Source: Dasypus novemcinctus (taxonomy: Eukaryota; Chordata; Mammalia; Cingulata; Dasypodidae). Taken from it: a stretch of DNA of 64,000 nucleotides. The notes below the pieces were generated by a model. It saw only the letters and a list, made by a program, of their open reading frames with translations, had not been told where the DNA came from and ran no database searches. Shown one piece after another: positions 1-10,130 of the stretch (position 1 is the stretch's first letter; every line of letters starts with the position of its first letter). The DNA lies in the NCBI RefSeq assembly GCF_030445035.2, contig NC_080673.1, positions 158,902,216 to 158,966,215 on the forward strand, in the 5' to 3' direction. The translations under genes were made by a program, and so were the position numbers.

Positions 1-575
1 GTATGTTAATACTACAAGATGCTAATATGAGACCAAAAAACCCCACACATTTTGCTAAGTGAAAGAAATCAGACACAAAGTACTACATATTGTATGATTC
101 CATTTATATAAAATGTAAATATAGATCAATTTATAAAGATTAAATTAGATTAGTGGTTATGTAGGGCTGGGGAAAAATAGAGGGATTGAGAGGTGACTGC
201 TAAGGGGTGAGGAGTTTTTCTTTATGGAGTAATGAAAATTTTTAAAAAATTTTTGTGATGAATGCACAACAGTGATTATACTAAAAGCCATTGATTATAC
301 ACTTTGGATAGATCATATGGTATGTGAATATATCTCAATGAAACTGCTTAAAAATAAATAAATAAATTGTAATAATATCCAAAAATAGCAGCTTTGTACA
401 GCAGGGGAAGCATAGAGAAATTGAAAGGTAAAGACGTTTCTTCTTTGTCTATGTTTTGTTTATTATCATAATTATTGAAATGATGAAAATGCTCTAGTAG
501 TGATTAAAGTGATGAATGCACAACTATGTGATTATATTAAATACCATTGATTGTATACTTTGGATGAATTGTATG
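1..575 (+). repeat. L1 3' UTR fragments (sense)
   Basis: The stretch has the usual order of an old mammalian L1 3' UTR: a segment about the AAGTGAAAGAAATCAGACAC motif, a GGGGCTGGGGAAAAATAG-like G-rich part, then a GTGATGAATGCACAACAGTG part and an AT-rich end with ATAAATAAATAAA near 350. From about 380 the G-rich and 'gatgaatgcacaact' parts recur, so a second partial copy follows the first. The left edge is cut by the window. No coding potential. Confidence 0.75.
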
Positions 576-914
576 CTTTATTAATTGGTATCAGTAAAAT
601 TGATTTTAAAAAAATTAAGATTTTCCTCTAATTTGAATAGGACTGTATTAAATTCATGCATTTTATGAACATAAATTTGGATAAGAATCTTAGTATATGA
701 ACCAGGATTCCAAATATTTGTAAGAAAACAGTCACAAACCAATGAATAATAAAATGTTAAAGAAAAATGAAGTATCCAAAAATACATCACTTCTCTAGCC
801 TTCCTCAATTAAAAGCAAGTGTTTATTTTACATGAAAAAAATTACAGAATACTGGTCACAGAAACAATTTGTCAGTTGCACTGAGTAATTATTATTCATA
901 TACTACCATATTAT

Positions 915-1260
915 TATTTTACACTTATCTGGTCTACTCCAGCTTGCTTTTTAAATTATTTTTATTTGCATGGAATATCTTTTTCCAACTTTTCACTTTA
1001 ACCCAGTTGTGTCCTTGTGTCTGAGGTGGGTCTTTTATAGATAACATACATACGGCTCATATTTTTTAATTCATTCTACCAGTCTATGTCTTTTGATTGG
1101 GAAGTTCAATTCTTTAATATTCAGTGTTATTACTGTAAAAGCATTACTTACTTTATCTATTTTGTCCTCCGCTCTTCTTTGTCATATCGTTCTGTTGTCT
1201 GCCTTCTTACCTTTTAGTTTACCCTTAAGGCACTCTGCAGGAAGATCAGAAATTTGAAAG
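915..1260 (-). repeat. L1 5'-region fragment (antisense)
   Basis: Read on the minus strand this matches the long non-coding 5' part of old L1M-type elements. On the plus strand the marks are 'catggaatatctttttcca' and 'tctatgtcttttgattggg', which recur in the antisense L1 at about 30790-30870. No open frame. The flanking 580-915 and 1261-1960 are AT-rich and I assign nothing certain to them, though they may be eroded L1. Confidence 0.65.
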
Positions 1261-1964
1261 AAATAACCACTTGTATTTTGATTACTCATTTTTCACAATT
1301 CATAACCTACTTTGGAAGTAAGGAAATGAAACCAATATCCTAAGTAATAGTGAATCATTTGTGCAAACTTTGTAAAATTTAAAAATAAATACAAAGCTAG
1401 CTTTGGAACCAATAACTACGCCTCTTATGTTTTTACATTTACCTCAATACACAACTAATAAGGAGATATTTTAACTCTTCTATAATTCCTTTAATAAAAA
1501 TTCTTTATTCTCCTTTAGTTTTCCTACTCATTCCTTATCACTAAAGTAGATACAGTGGTCCTTAAATCACTATATTTCTAGGAAATAAAGTAAATTACGA
1601 ATGTAAAGGGTTTGCTACCATCTACTACTCTTTTTAAAGAGTAAAATGAAATGTATGCACAAAACTGTGGAATATTTATTAGTAAGCTTAACAAATTGTT
1701 ATAAAGCATTTACCCTGTAACAATCATCCTTGTGAAGGACAAGAACACTGGTGATCCCTTTCTCTCTTTCACATCCTTTCTCCCTCTGGAGATAAACACA
1801 ATCCTGGCTGTGGCAATCATTTCTTCTCTTTTTAAAGTGCTTATGCTAATTATATATGAATCTCTAAAAATACAGTTTAGTTTGCTTAGTTTTAACTTCG
1901 TAAATATGGAATCAAATGTATGTATTTTTTACATAAGATATTTGTTTTAGTTCTCTTGTGCAAA

Positions 1965-2721
1965 CCTGCTATTGGATTAAGTATGCTTTGTTATCTAGTT
2001 TAAGTGGAGTTTTAAAACATTTTTTAATGGATTTTTAAGTTTACCTATTTGAATGAACAAATGATTTTCTTCTTATTTAACTAAAGTGGGGAATTACATT
2101 CATTGTCAAATGTTAACCAAACTTACATTTCTAAGGTAAACCCATTTGTATTACAAAGAATTACTTTTTATATGTGTCTGGAGTGTTTGCTGGTATTATT
2201 TTAGAATTCTACATCTATGTTTATTCATTGGACTGGTCTGGGTCTGATATCAAGGTTATTTTGGCCTCATAAAATGATTTCCTCTCCTCACTGGAAGAAT
2301 TTGAGTGAGCGAGATTGAACCATGTTTTCCTTGAATGTTTTATAGAACACACTGCTGAAACTATCTGGGCCTGAAATTTTCTCTTTTGTAAAATTTTTAA
2401 CTACTGCCATAATTTTAATAGCTTGGGGTTGAATCAAATTATCCATGTGTTTTTGTTCAGTTAAGTTAAGTATTATATGTCTATACATTTTTTCTAATTT
2501 TGTCTAAATTTTTATTAGATTGATTTAAAGTTTTATTTATAATATCCTTTTATTATCTGCACAATGACTGAAGGATCCACCTTTTTTCATTCTTGATATT
2601 GGTTATTTTGCCTTCTAATTTTTTCCCTGATAAATCTTTCTAGAGATTTCTCAGTTTTCATTGTTCTTCAAAAAGAACCAACATTTGTCTTTGGTGAGCT
2701 TCCTACTATATATTTGTTTTT
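1965..2721 (-). pseudogene. L1 ORF2 fragment, reverse-transcriptase region (decayed)
   Basis: The minus strand shows decayed L1 ORF2 sequence. The part at 2220-2420 corresponds to the region just N-terminal of the reverse-transcriptase core, the plus-strand reading being 'ttttggcctcataaaatg' followed by 'ctgggcctgaaattt'. Frames are broken every few tens of codons and the longest piece is 66 codons (2288-2488). It is split from its continuation at 3145 by a DAS SINE. Confidence 0.65.
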
Positions 2722-2737
2722 AGAGTAATTAATTTCT

Positions 2738-3128
2738 TTCTTTTTTTTTTAGATTTTATTTTATTTTATTTTTTTCTCCCCTTCCCCTCCCCCCCAGTTT
2801 TCTGCCCTCTGTGTCCATTCGCTGCATGTCCCTCTGTGACCCCTCCCATCCCCATCAGCGGCACTGGGAATCTGTGTTCCTTTTAGTTACGTCATCTTGT
2901 TGTGTCAGCTCTTTGCATGTGTGGCCCCATTCTTGGACAGGCTGCACTTTCTTTTGCACTGGGCTGCTCTCCCTACCGGTGACACCCCTACATGGCACAG
3001 CACTCCCTGTGAGCATCTGCACTGTGCATGGGCCAGCTCCACAATGGTCAAGGAGGCCCGGGGTTTGAACTGTGGACCTCCCATGTGGCAGGCGGACGCC
3101 CTATCCATTGGGCCAAGTCCGCTTCCCT
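2738..3128 (-). mobile_element. DAS-I type tRNA-derived SINE
   Basis: On the minus strand the element starts with a tRNA-like head: GGGAAGCGGACTTGGCCC, A box about TGGCCCAATGGATAGG and B box AGTTCAAACCC (plus strand gggtttgaact at 3061-3071). It then runs through the DAS body to an A-rich tail, seen as T-rich DNA at 2741-2775. It is flanked by a 16-bp target duplication, agagtaattaatttct at 2722-2737 and agattaattaatttct at 3129-3144 (one mismatch). This SINE family is specific to armadillos, and its copies are mobilised by L1 proteins. The short frames inside are not genes. Confidence 0.95.
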
Positions 3129-3144
3129 AGATTAATTAATTTCT

Positions 3145-3293
3145 ATTCTTATCTTTATGATTTAGTTTCTTCTAATTTTTTTGGATTCATTTTATAACCC
3201 CTTGAAATGGATGCTTGGCTCAATAATTTTCAGGCTTCCTTTTCTAATATTTAAAATTTATGTTTACATTTATTTGCAGATATTTCACAGTTG
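3145..3293 (-). repeat. L1 fragment (antisense), continuation
   Basis: Antisense L1-like sequence between the two SINEs, the continuation of 1965-2721 ('tcttatctttatgatttag' at 3148). Too short and eroded to place precisely. Confidence 0.5.
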
Positions 3294-3308
3294 AATCTTA
3301 CACATTTT

Positions 3309-3757
3309 AAAAAAATTTCTCTCCACCCCCTTGTTGTTTGCACTTGCTGTATCTGTTCATCTTCCTTGTTCCTTTAGGAGGTTCCAGGAACCAAACCCAA
3401 CACTTTTGATATGAAAGGGAGCCACCTCTGCTCCCCACTTTTTTTGTGTGTCTCTCATTGTGTCTTTCTTCTTGTGTCTCTTGTTGAGTCATCTTTTGTC
3501 AGCTTGCTGTGCCTCCCTGTCACATTGGCTCACTGTCTTGCTCATACTCTTTAGGAGGCACCAGGTATCTCTGCTCCCTGCTTGGTTAGGTCTCCATTAT
3601 GTTTTCTTTTTCTCTTCTTGTGTCTCTTTTTCTGTCAGCTTGCCATGCCTACCTGCTGTGCCAGCTTGCGGTCTTCTTTAGGAGGCACTGGAAACCGAAC
3701 TAGGGGTCTCCCATGTGGTAGGTGGAAGCTCAATTGCTTGAGCCATGTCTGTTTCCC
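3309..3757 (-). mobile_element. Long-form DAS-type SINE with repeated internal modules
   Basis: The minus-strand head is tRNA-like (ATGGCTCAAGCAATTGAG, then CCACCTACCACATGGGAG and GGTTTCCAGTGCC). The body contains the module about 'tttaggaggcaccagg' three times on the plus strand (near 3374, 3550 and 3670), so this is a compound, longer member of the armadillo SINE group. A target duplication is likely: aatcttacacatttt at 3294-3308 against aatcacatacatttt at 3758-3772 (three mismatches). The tail is the A/T-rich end at 3309-3316. Confidence 0.85.
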
Positions 3758-3772
3758 AATCACATACATTTT

Positions 3773-6060
3773 ATATAAATTATTTTCATTATTATTCAAT
3801 TAAAGATATATTTCAATTTCTCCTACGAGTTCTACTTTGACAAAGGTTATTTTAAAAGATTATTTATTAATTTCCAAAAAAAATAGTTTATTTTCTAGCT
3901 ATATTTTTACTATTTATATCAAGCTCAATTGCATTGGATTCAGTATGACTTCAATCTTCTAAATTTTTTTTTATATTTACTTTAAGGGCCAACATTTTGT
4001 CAATTTTTAAAAATGTTTTTATGTAAGTTTAAGAATGTGGATGTTACAGCTGTTGATTTCAATGTTCTTTATGACTCCTTAAGGTCCATGTTCTTAACTC
4101 AACTGATCTACATTCTTTTTATCTGCTTGTTTGAGCATTTACTGAGATATGTTTGTTAAAACTCTTCCACTTTGTGAATTTCTCTGTTTACTTTTATCAG
4201 TTTTATCAGTTTCCTTTATAATTTTGTTACCATATTATTGGGTGCATACAAATTTAGCACAGTATTAACTTTCTTGAATGTTTTATCATTTTGTAGGGCC
4301 TTTTTGTCTCAAAGACTTTTTTCTGATATTAATAAAGTCATACTAGCTTCTTTTGGTTATTATTTTTATGATTTATCTTTTTTTCATCCTTTGCATTCAA
4401 CTCTTTTTCTATCTTTATAATTGAGATATGATTTGTTCCCAGCACATATATTTACTTAATTTTTTGAAGCTCAGTCTATCAATCTTTGCTATTAAATTAA
4501 GCACAGATAATATTTTTACATTCCACATTTTTCCTATGATAGTTTGGAAGTTATGTATTCTATTCCACTTTTTTGAGAGGATTCTTTGTATAGTCTAACA
4601 TTTAAAATTAATTTATCAAAATCCAGCCCTACCTATATCCTAGTCTTATGTCAAAAGCATGTGATGTGATATGATTGCTGGGTTTCAGAAGTAAAATATT
4701 AAAACAAAGCTTTGAGTCTTTTAAGCCAATGTGTAAGGATACACTCTGAGTTGTGACTCAAAGACACACCTGAAAAGAAAAGTATCAAGTCCTTACTATC
4801 ATCACAGATAATATGTGTATAATTCACCCTCAAAAATGAGAGGTGCTTTCCTTAGAGAGTGAGTTCTAGGTTATTTTCTTCCAGGACACTGAAGATATAT
4901 TTCTGACTTCCATTGTTTCTGTTAAGTTGCCAACAGAAAATGATTTAAGGTTTTACTATGTTAAGTCTTATCATGGACTGTATTATTTTGGCAGACAGGA
5001 ATTTGTTAACTGAATCTTTGGAAATTTCTTAGCTATTATCTTTTCAAATATTCCTCTGCCATGTTATCTGTCTCTCCTTTCTTTCTAGGAATCTGGCTAA
5101 ACCTATATTAGAACTTCTCACTCTATTGCTCATGTCTCTTCTTTGTTGGCTTTTCCATTTTTTGTTCTCTCTGTGTCACATTCTGCATAATTTCTTCTAA
5201 TCTATCATTTGTTTATTTTTTCTATCTTCTCTTTGTCCATGCAGATGACATATACATTGATCAGTTTTCCCTTCTCATATTGTATTTTTCTTTTTGGTTC
5301 TTTTTCAGGTATCTATGATGCAATTTATGTTTTTATTTTCCCTGAAATAATTTCAAGCTTATCAACTACTTGTTTAAAAAAGGTAAATATAATTTTAAAA
5401 TAGAAATTTATAAATATAAATATAAAATATAAATTTATAAAATATAAATATAAATTTAAAACATAATTTTAAAATGCTCTCTGTTGTATCTGATTCTTGA
5501 ACCTATTCAAGATTTATGCCTACATGTTTTTCCTTGAATGCTTGCTGGTTACTTCCCCTATGAAAGTTATTGTGGTAGTTCTCGGGCCTTGGATGAAAGC
5601 ATCTTTTAGGGTGATTCTGTGAATACGAATATTTGGGAAATTTTCTTATATTTTTCTCCAGTTCTGCTCAGCACCTAGGAATCTGGTAAGCACCAAGGGA
5701 TAAAGGCATGAGCTCTAATTCTGAGCATGTAATTCTTTGTAGATAGCCCATAATGATGGGCTCTTCGCCAGGACATCATTTTCATCCACCTATTTAAAGG
5801 TCATTAAATTAAACCCTAAGTGCATATATTGGAAAATGCTTTTTAAAGTATAAGCTGTTTCAGTATTCAAATACATTGCTACCTGTTTGTCAGACAAAAA
5901 TTCTACTCTACATTTTTTACTTATTTTCAGCTCTTCAATGCCTTAAGGGGATTTAAATATAATATATTGGAGCCGGTGAATCTTATCTCTGGAATCCTTC
6001 TTCATATTTTACCCCTTCTTCTTAGAAGCCATATCTAACTGATAAAATTATGGTAAGTAC
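3773..6060 (-). repeat. L1 5'-half fragments (antisense), heavily decayed
   Basis: Long AT-rich, T-rich plus strand whose reverse complement resembles the 5' half of old L1M elements. The clearest part is 4985-5400 (plus strand 'cttttcaaatattcctctgcc' and 'tcttctttgttggcttttcc'), which corresponds to the same zone at 31900-32110. From 5560 to 6060 the match is weak. An AT-only simple stretch lies at 5395-5460. No open frame survives. Confidence 0.55.
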
Positions 6061-6639
6061 AATTTCCCAGGTACATTCCTATTTTGATATCTCAAGAAAC
6101 TCTTAAAGACCCAGCACCTTGAATATGTGCAAGGTTAAAATTAGTAAGATGGTTTTGGACATGGATGTTTGTTAAATTTCTTCTCAGATTACCTCATACT
6201 CTCCATTCCACCCAGTTGACGCCTTATTCTGCAGCTGAGCTTAGGTACTTGTCTCAAAAATTTCAGAAACATTGGAATAGAGTATGTTAATGATCTTGTT
6301 GTACCTTTTAATGATTTATGCCTCTGGAATCTAGCAGATGAAAAGATTCTATATATGTAGCTATCCACTGAGAGAAATTATTCCTTTTAGAGTGTACAAC
6401 CCAATTCACTCATATAAATCTATCTATCCACAGGCATTTGCTGAAGATTTACTATTTTGCCAGTATTGCATCATTCATGGACAGATCAGAAATATAAGAC
6501 AGTGTATTTAAACTTTCTAGATTAAGAAGTCAGTTTTTTCAAAATTCCATTCTGTTTTAACCTTCTTCTGCAAAATTGAATAAAATGAATTACTAGGAAA
6601 ATAAAACTTAAATCATTGATACTCATTGATATTGGGACT
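6061..6639. other. No recognisable feature
   Basis: AT-rich DNA without a convincing repeat match, open frame or RNA gene. Confidence 0.5.
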
Positions 6640-8485
6640 AATATGTGATTAAATTCAAGGTTTTGGAATATAAGGTTAATGTACAAAAGTCATTTGCTTT
6701 CCTATATATCATCAATGAGCAGTGAACTTGAAATTAAAAACACAGTACCATATACATTAGCACCAAAAAATGAAATATTAGGTGTAAATCTAATAAAGTA
6801 TGTACAAAATCTGTATAAAGAAAATACAAATCTCTGATGAAAGAAATTAAAGATGATCTAAATAATTGGAGAGTTATTCCATGTTTATGGATAGAACACT
6901 TAACATTATTAAGATGTTGACTATTTCCCACTTGATCTATATAGTCAATGCCATCACAATGAAAATCCCAGCATGTTATTTTGTGGTTATCAAGAAATTA
7001 ATTCTAATGTTTTTTATGGAAAAGCAGAAACCCAGAATTTCCAATCCAATGCTGAAAAAGTGCAAGTTGAATGACTGACACTTCCCAAATTCAGGACTTA
7101 CTCTAAATCTACAGTGTTCAAGATAATGTGGTATTGGTGAAAGGATAGACAAACAGATCAATGTAACAGAATAAAGAGCCCAGAATCCAGATCTGTATGT
7201 AAAAAGCAAACTATAATGTTTTCTAGAAGATAAGATGGGAGAAAATCTGGGTGACCACGGACTTTCTGATGACTTTTTAGACACAACACCAGAAACAATC
7301 TCTGAAAGAAAAAAACTGATAAGTTGGACTTAAATAAAATTAAAAACTTCTGTCTGGGAAAATACACTGTTAAAGGAATGAAAATACAAGCCACATACTG
7401 AGAAAAAATATCTGTTAAACATATATCTGATAAAGGGTTTGCATACATAATATACAAAGAACTCTTAAAACACAGTAACAAAAAAACAAACAGCCCAATT
7501 AATACCTGAACAAAAAATCTGAAAAGAAATCTCACCAAAGAAGTTATATAGATGACAGATATGCAGAAGATCAACATTATGTATCTTTAGGGCATTGCAA
7601 ATTAAAACAACAGTAAGGCACAACTACACATCTACTACACATCTACTAGAATGTCTAGCAGCCAAAACACTGAGAGTACCAAAGGTTGGTAAGGATGTAG
7701 AGCAATAGGAACTCTCATTCTTTCCTGGTAGTAATGCAAAGTGGTAGAGTCACTTTGGAATATAGTCTGACAGCTTCTTAAAATGCCGAACATAGGCATC
7801 ATATGACAACGATATCGTGCTCCTAAGTAGTTACCCAAATGTAAAACATGACTACAAAAAACTTGCACACGAATGTTTATAGCAGCTTTATTTACAATTG
7901 TCAAAAACTGATAGCAGCCAAAACATCTTTTAATAGACGAGTGGGTAAACAAATTGTGATCATGCAATGAAGTGTTCTTCAGCCATTATAAAAAATGAAG
8001 TATCAAGTTATAAAAATATATGGAGAAACCTTACATGCTTATTGCTATATGCAAGAATCTCTCTTAAAAAAAAAGCTATATATTGTATGCTTCAACTATA
8101 TAATATTCTGGAAAAGACAAAACTATAGAGACAGTGATTGACAGGGATTCGGTGTGAGAGCAGAAGATGAATAATGGAGCACAGGCCATTTTTAAGGGCA
8201 GGGAAATTTTCTCATTGATGCTGTAATGGTAGATATATAACATTATGCTTTGTCAAAACTCACAGAACTGTACAACACAAAGAGTGAATCCTAACATAAA
8301 CTACTATAGTTAACAATAATAATGTGTCAATATTGGCTCATTAATGAGAATACATGTACCACAAATAATGTACTGTGTATTGATGGTAGAGGGGTTAAAT
8401 TGGAATTTTCTATATTTTCTGCACAACTTTTCTGTAAATCTTAAACTACTCTAAACTATAAATCTATGGGAAAAAGTGACAATAT
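6640..8485 (+). pseudogene. L1 element: ORF2 C-terminal part and 3' UTR (sense)
   Basis: Sense-strand L1. 6660-7080 reads as the decayed ORF2 section in which template-derived phrases such as 'gtcaatgccatcacaatgaaaatcccagc' are typical, and 7080-7560 continues through the C-terminal half. From about 7600 to 8000 it passes the ORF2 end ('aatgtttatagcagctttatttacaattg', 7873-7901) and then the 3' UTR, ending near 8485 with 'ttctgtaaatcttaaactactc'. Multiple stops and frameshifts, so no function. 5'-truncated, as most L1 copies are. Confidence 0.85.
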
Positions 8486-8879
8486 ACAAGTCCAATTTTT
8501 ATTATTAGATTCAACAGAAATAACACCTCATTTCAATTAATATAATCAGAAAAAAACATTGCATGGGAAAAGAAAAAATTAAAAATTGTAAACATTGTTC
8601 ATTGAAAGTTTACATCACTGTAATTCATATAGAAAACCACTAATTCTTTTGAACAATGGAAATAAAAAGTTTTTGAGTAAAACAGCAATTCCCCATATTT
8701 CCTACCTAAATTTATACTTTGAAAAGATATTATACACATCAAAATATAAATTATTTAATATAACAAATTTACTTCTTGCTTATTTAATGTAGATTCTATC
8801 AACAATGTAGATAGAATCATCACAGAGAAATAAGTCTCACAGAAATATGTTGATAGTAACAAAAGAAGGGATTTTAAAT

Positions 8880-8889
8880 CAATATTAGC
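8880..8889 (+). repeat. Target-site duplication, left copy (caatattagc)
   Basis: The 10-bp sequence caatattagc occurs here and again at 9120-9129, bracketing the U6/L1 chimera. It defines one L1-type insertion event. Confidence 0.8.
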
Positions 8890-8962
8890 ATGCTTGCTTC
8901 AGCAGCACTAAAATTGGAATGATACAGATATTAGTGTAGCCCTTGCACAAGGATCACACATA
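8890..8962 (+). pseudogene. RNU6: U6 snRNA retropseudogene (5' part)
   Basis: The sequence follows spliceosomal U6 snRNA from its first base: GCTTCAGCAGCAC, then TAAAATTGGAATGATACAGA, then a TTAG/GCCC/TGCACAAGGAT segment and ACAC. It has small internal deletions after AGCAC and after ACAGA, and many C-to-T/G-to-A changes. It lacks the 3' end of U6. The deletion hits the region after the ACAGA box that pairs with other snRNAs, so it cannot work as U6. It runs straight into an L1 3' end on the same strand. Confidence 0.9.
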
Positions 8963-9119
8963 ATATTTTTATTTCAATAATAGGGTGATATATGGGAGCT
9001 TTGTATTTTATGCATGATTTTTCTGTAAGGCTTTAACTTTTCTAAAAAAATTGAAGGAAGTTGAATAAGGTACATATATTATAATGCCATTAATTAAATA
9101 TATAGAAAAGATTAAAAAA
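8963..9119 (+). mobile_element. L1 3' end fused to the U6 copy
   Basis: Directly after the U6 remnant comes a sense L1 3' terminus: 'aataatagggtgatatatgg', 'gtattttatgcatgattttt' and 'tctgtaaggctttaacttttct', matching the other L1 3' ends here (for example 63940-64000). It ends in an A-rich tract at 9105-9119, followed by the right target duplication at 9120-9129. Together with 8890-8962 it forms one retrocopy made by template switching. Confidence 0.85.
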
Positions 9120-9129
9120 CAATATTAGC

Positions 9130-9732
9130 CAGCTCAAGATTCATTTTTAACTTTCACACAGGATGAAGAAAATGAGGCTGTTTTTCATAATTCATCTTCT
9201 GTGCTTCCGTAGTAGCCAGTGCCAATTTATCCTGCAAGTTATTGTTAAATTTAATATAACTTATGATGAAAGAGATTTTGAATTCCATTAATATCTGATA
9301 AGTAGATATTCTTTTGATAGAAAAAGGATTTAAAACATTCTATCAAATTTGTAAAGTACTTGTTGATTACTTTTCATAGATATCAAATATGAGGATCATT
9401 ATCTACCTCCTTAAGTGTTATTAAATTCTGGACCACGTCCTAATAATCTGCAGCAGTTTTTTCTCTCAAGTGTCTCACTTTTATTTTGCCTCTTTTTCTT
9501 ATCTGCCATTGAAAAACATGTTACATTCTTTTCTTGAATTCGTGTATTAAGATAGTTGAAAATAACACAGATACCAAACAAATAAGCAAGTCTGGCTGCT
9601 CAATTCACAAATTTAAAAGGTTGGGACCAAACTGATTTCTTTTATTACATAAATACCAAGAGTTTTTCTGCAGTCCAAATATTTTCAAAAGAATTTTTTC
9701 TTTTTGGAAGTCATTGTACCTCAGTATGCAAT
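9130..9732. other. No recognisable feature
   Basis: Apparently single-copy, AT-rich sequence; no gene, RNA or repeat that I can support. Confidence 0.5.
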
Positions 9733-9748
9733 AAAAGTTTCTGATTAG

Positions 9749-10114
9749 GTGGCGGACTTGGCCCAGTGGTTAGGGTGTCCATCTACCACATGGGAGGTAC
9801 GCGGTTCAGACCCCGGGCCTCCTTGACCCGTGTGGAGCTGGCCCATGCGCAGTGCTGATGCACACAAGGAGTGCCCTGCCACGCAGGGGTGTCTCCCACG
9901 TGCACGAAAGAAAGTGCAGCCTGCCCAGGAATGGTGCCGCACATACAGAGAGCTGACACAGCAAGATGACGAAACAAAAAGATTCCGGTGCCGCTGACAA
10001 CAACAGAAGTGGGCAAAGAAGACGCAGCAAATAGACACAGAGAACAGACAACCGGGGTGGGGAGGGAAGAAGGGGAGAGGAAAAAAAAAAAGTCAGAAAA
10101 CTGTAAATATAAAA
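9749..10114 (+). mobile_element. DAS-I type tRNA-derived SINE
   Basis: Sense copy with head GGCGGACTTGGCCCAGTGG, A box in TGGCCCAGTGGTTAGG and B box in CGGTTCAGACCCC, followed by the DAS body and an A-rich tail from 10080. It is flanked by a perfect 16-bp duplication, aaaagtttctgattag at 9733-9748 and 10115-10130. It lacks the roughly 35-bp middle module about 'gagccccatgcacaagg' present in the copy at 32334. It still has many CpG sites, so it is probably among the younger insertions in the window. Confidence 0.96.
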
Positions 10115-10130
10115 AAAAGTTTCTGATTAG

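Noticed and set aside
7158..7577. 139-codon minus-strand frame rich in Phe/Leu
   Set aside because: It is the antisense of decayed L1 ORF2; A-rich sense strand gives hydrophobic antisense frames.
8890..8962. Functional U6 snRNA gene
   Set aside because: Internal deletions, missing 3' end, L1 fusion and target duplication all indicate a retrocopy.
9745..10051. Overlapping Cys/His-rich frames on the minus strand
   Set aside because: They are three frames across one SINE with matching frames in its other copies (2811-3130, 32239-32743); a tRNA-derived repeat explains them.
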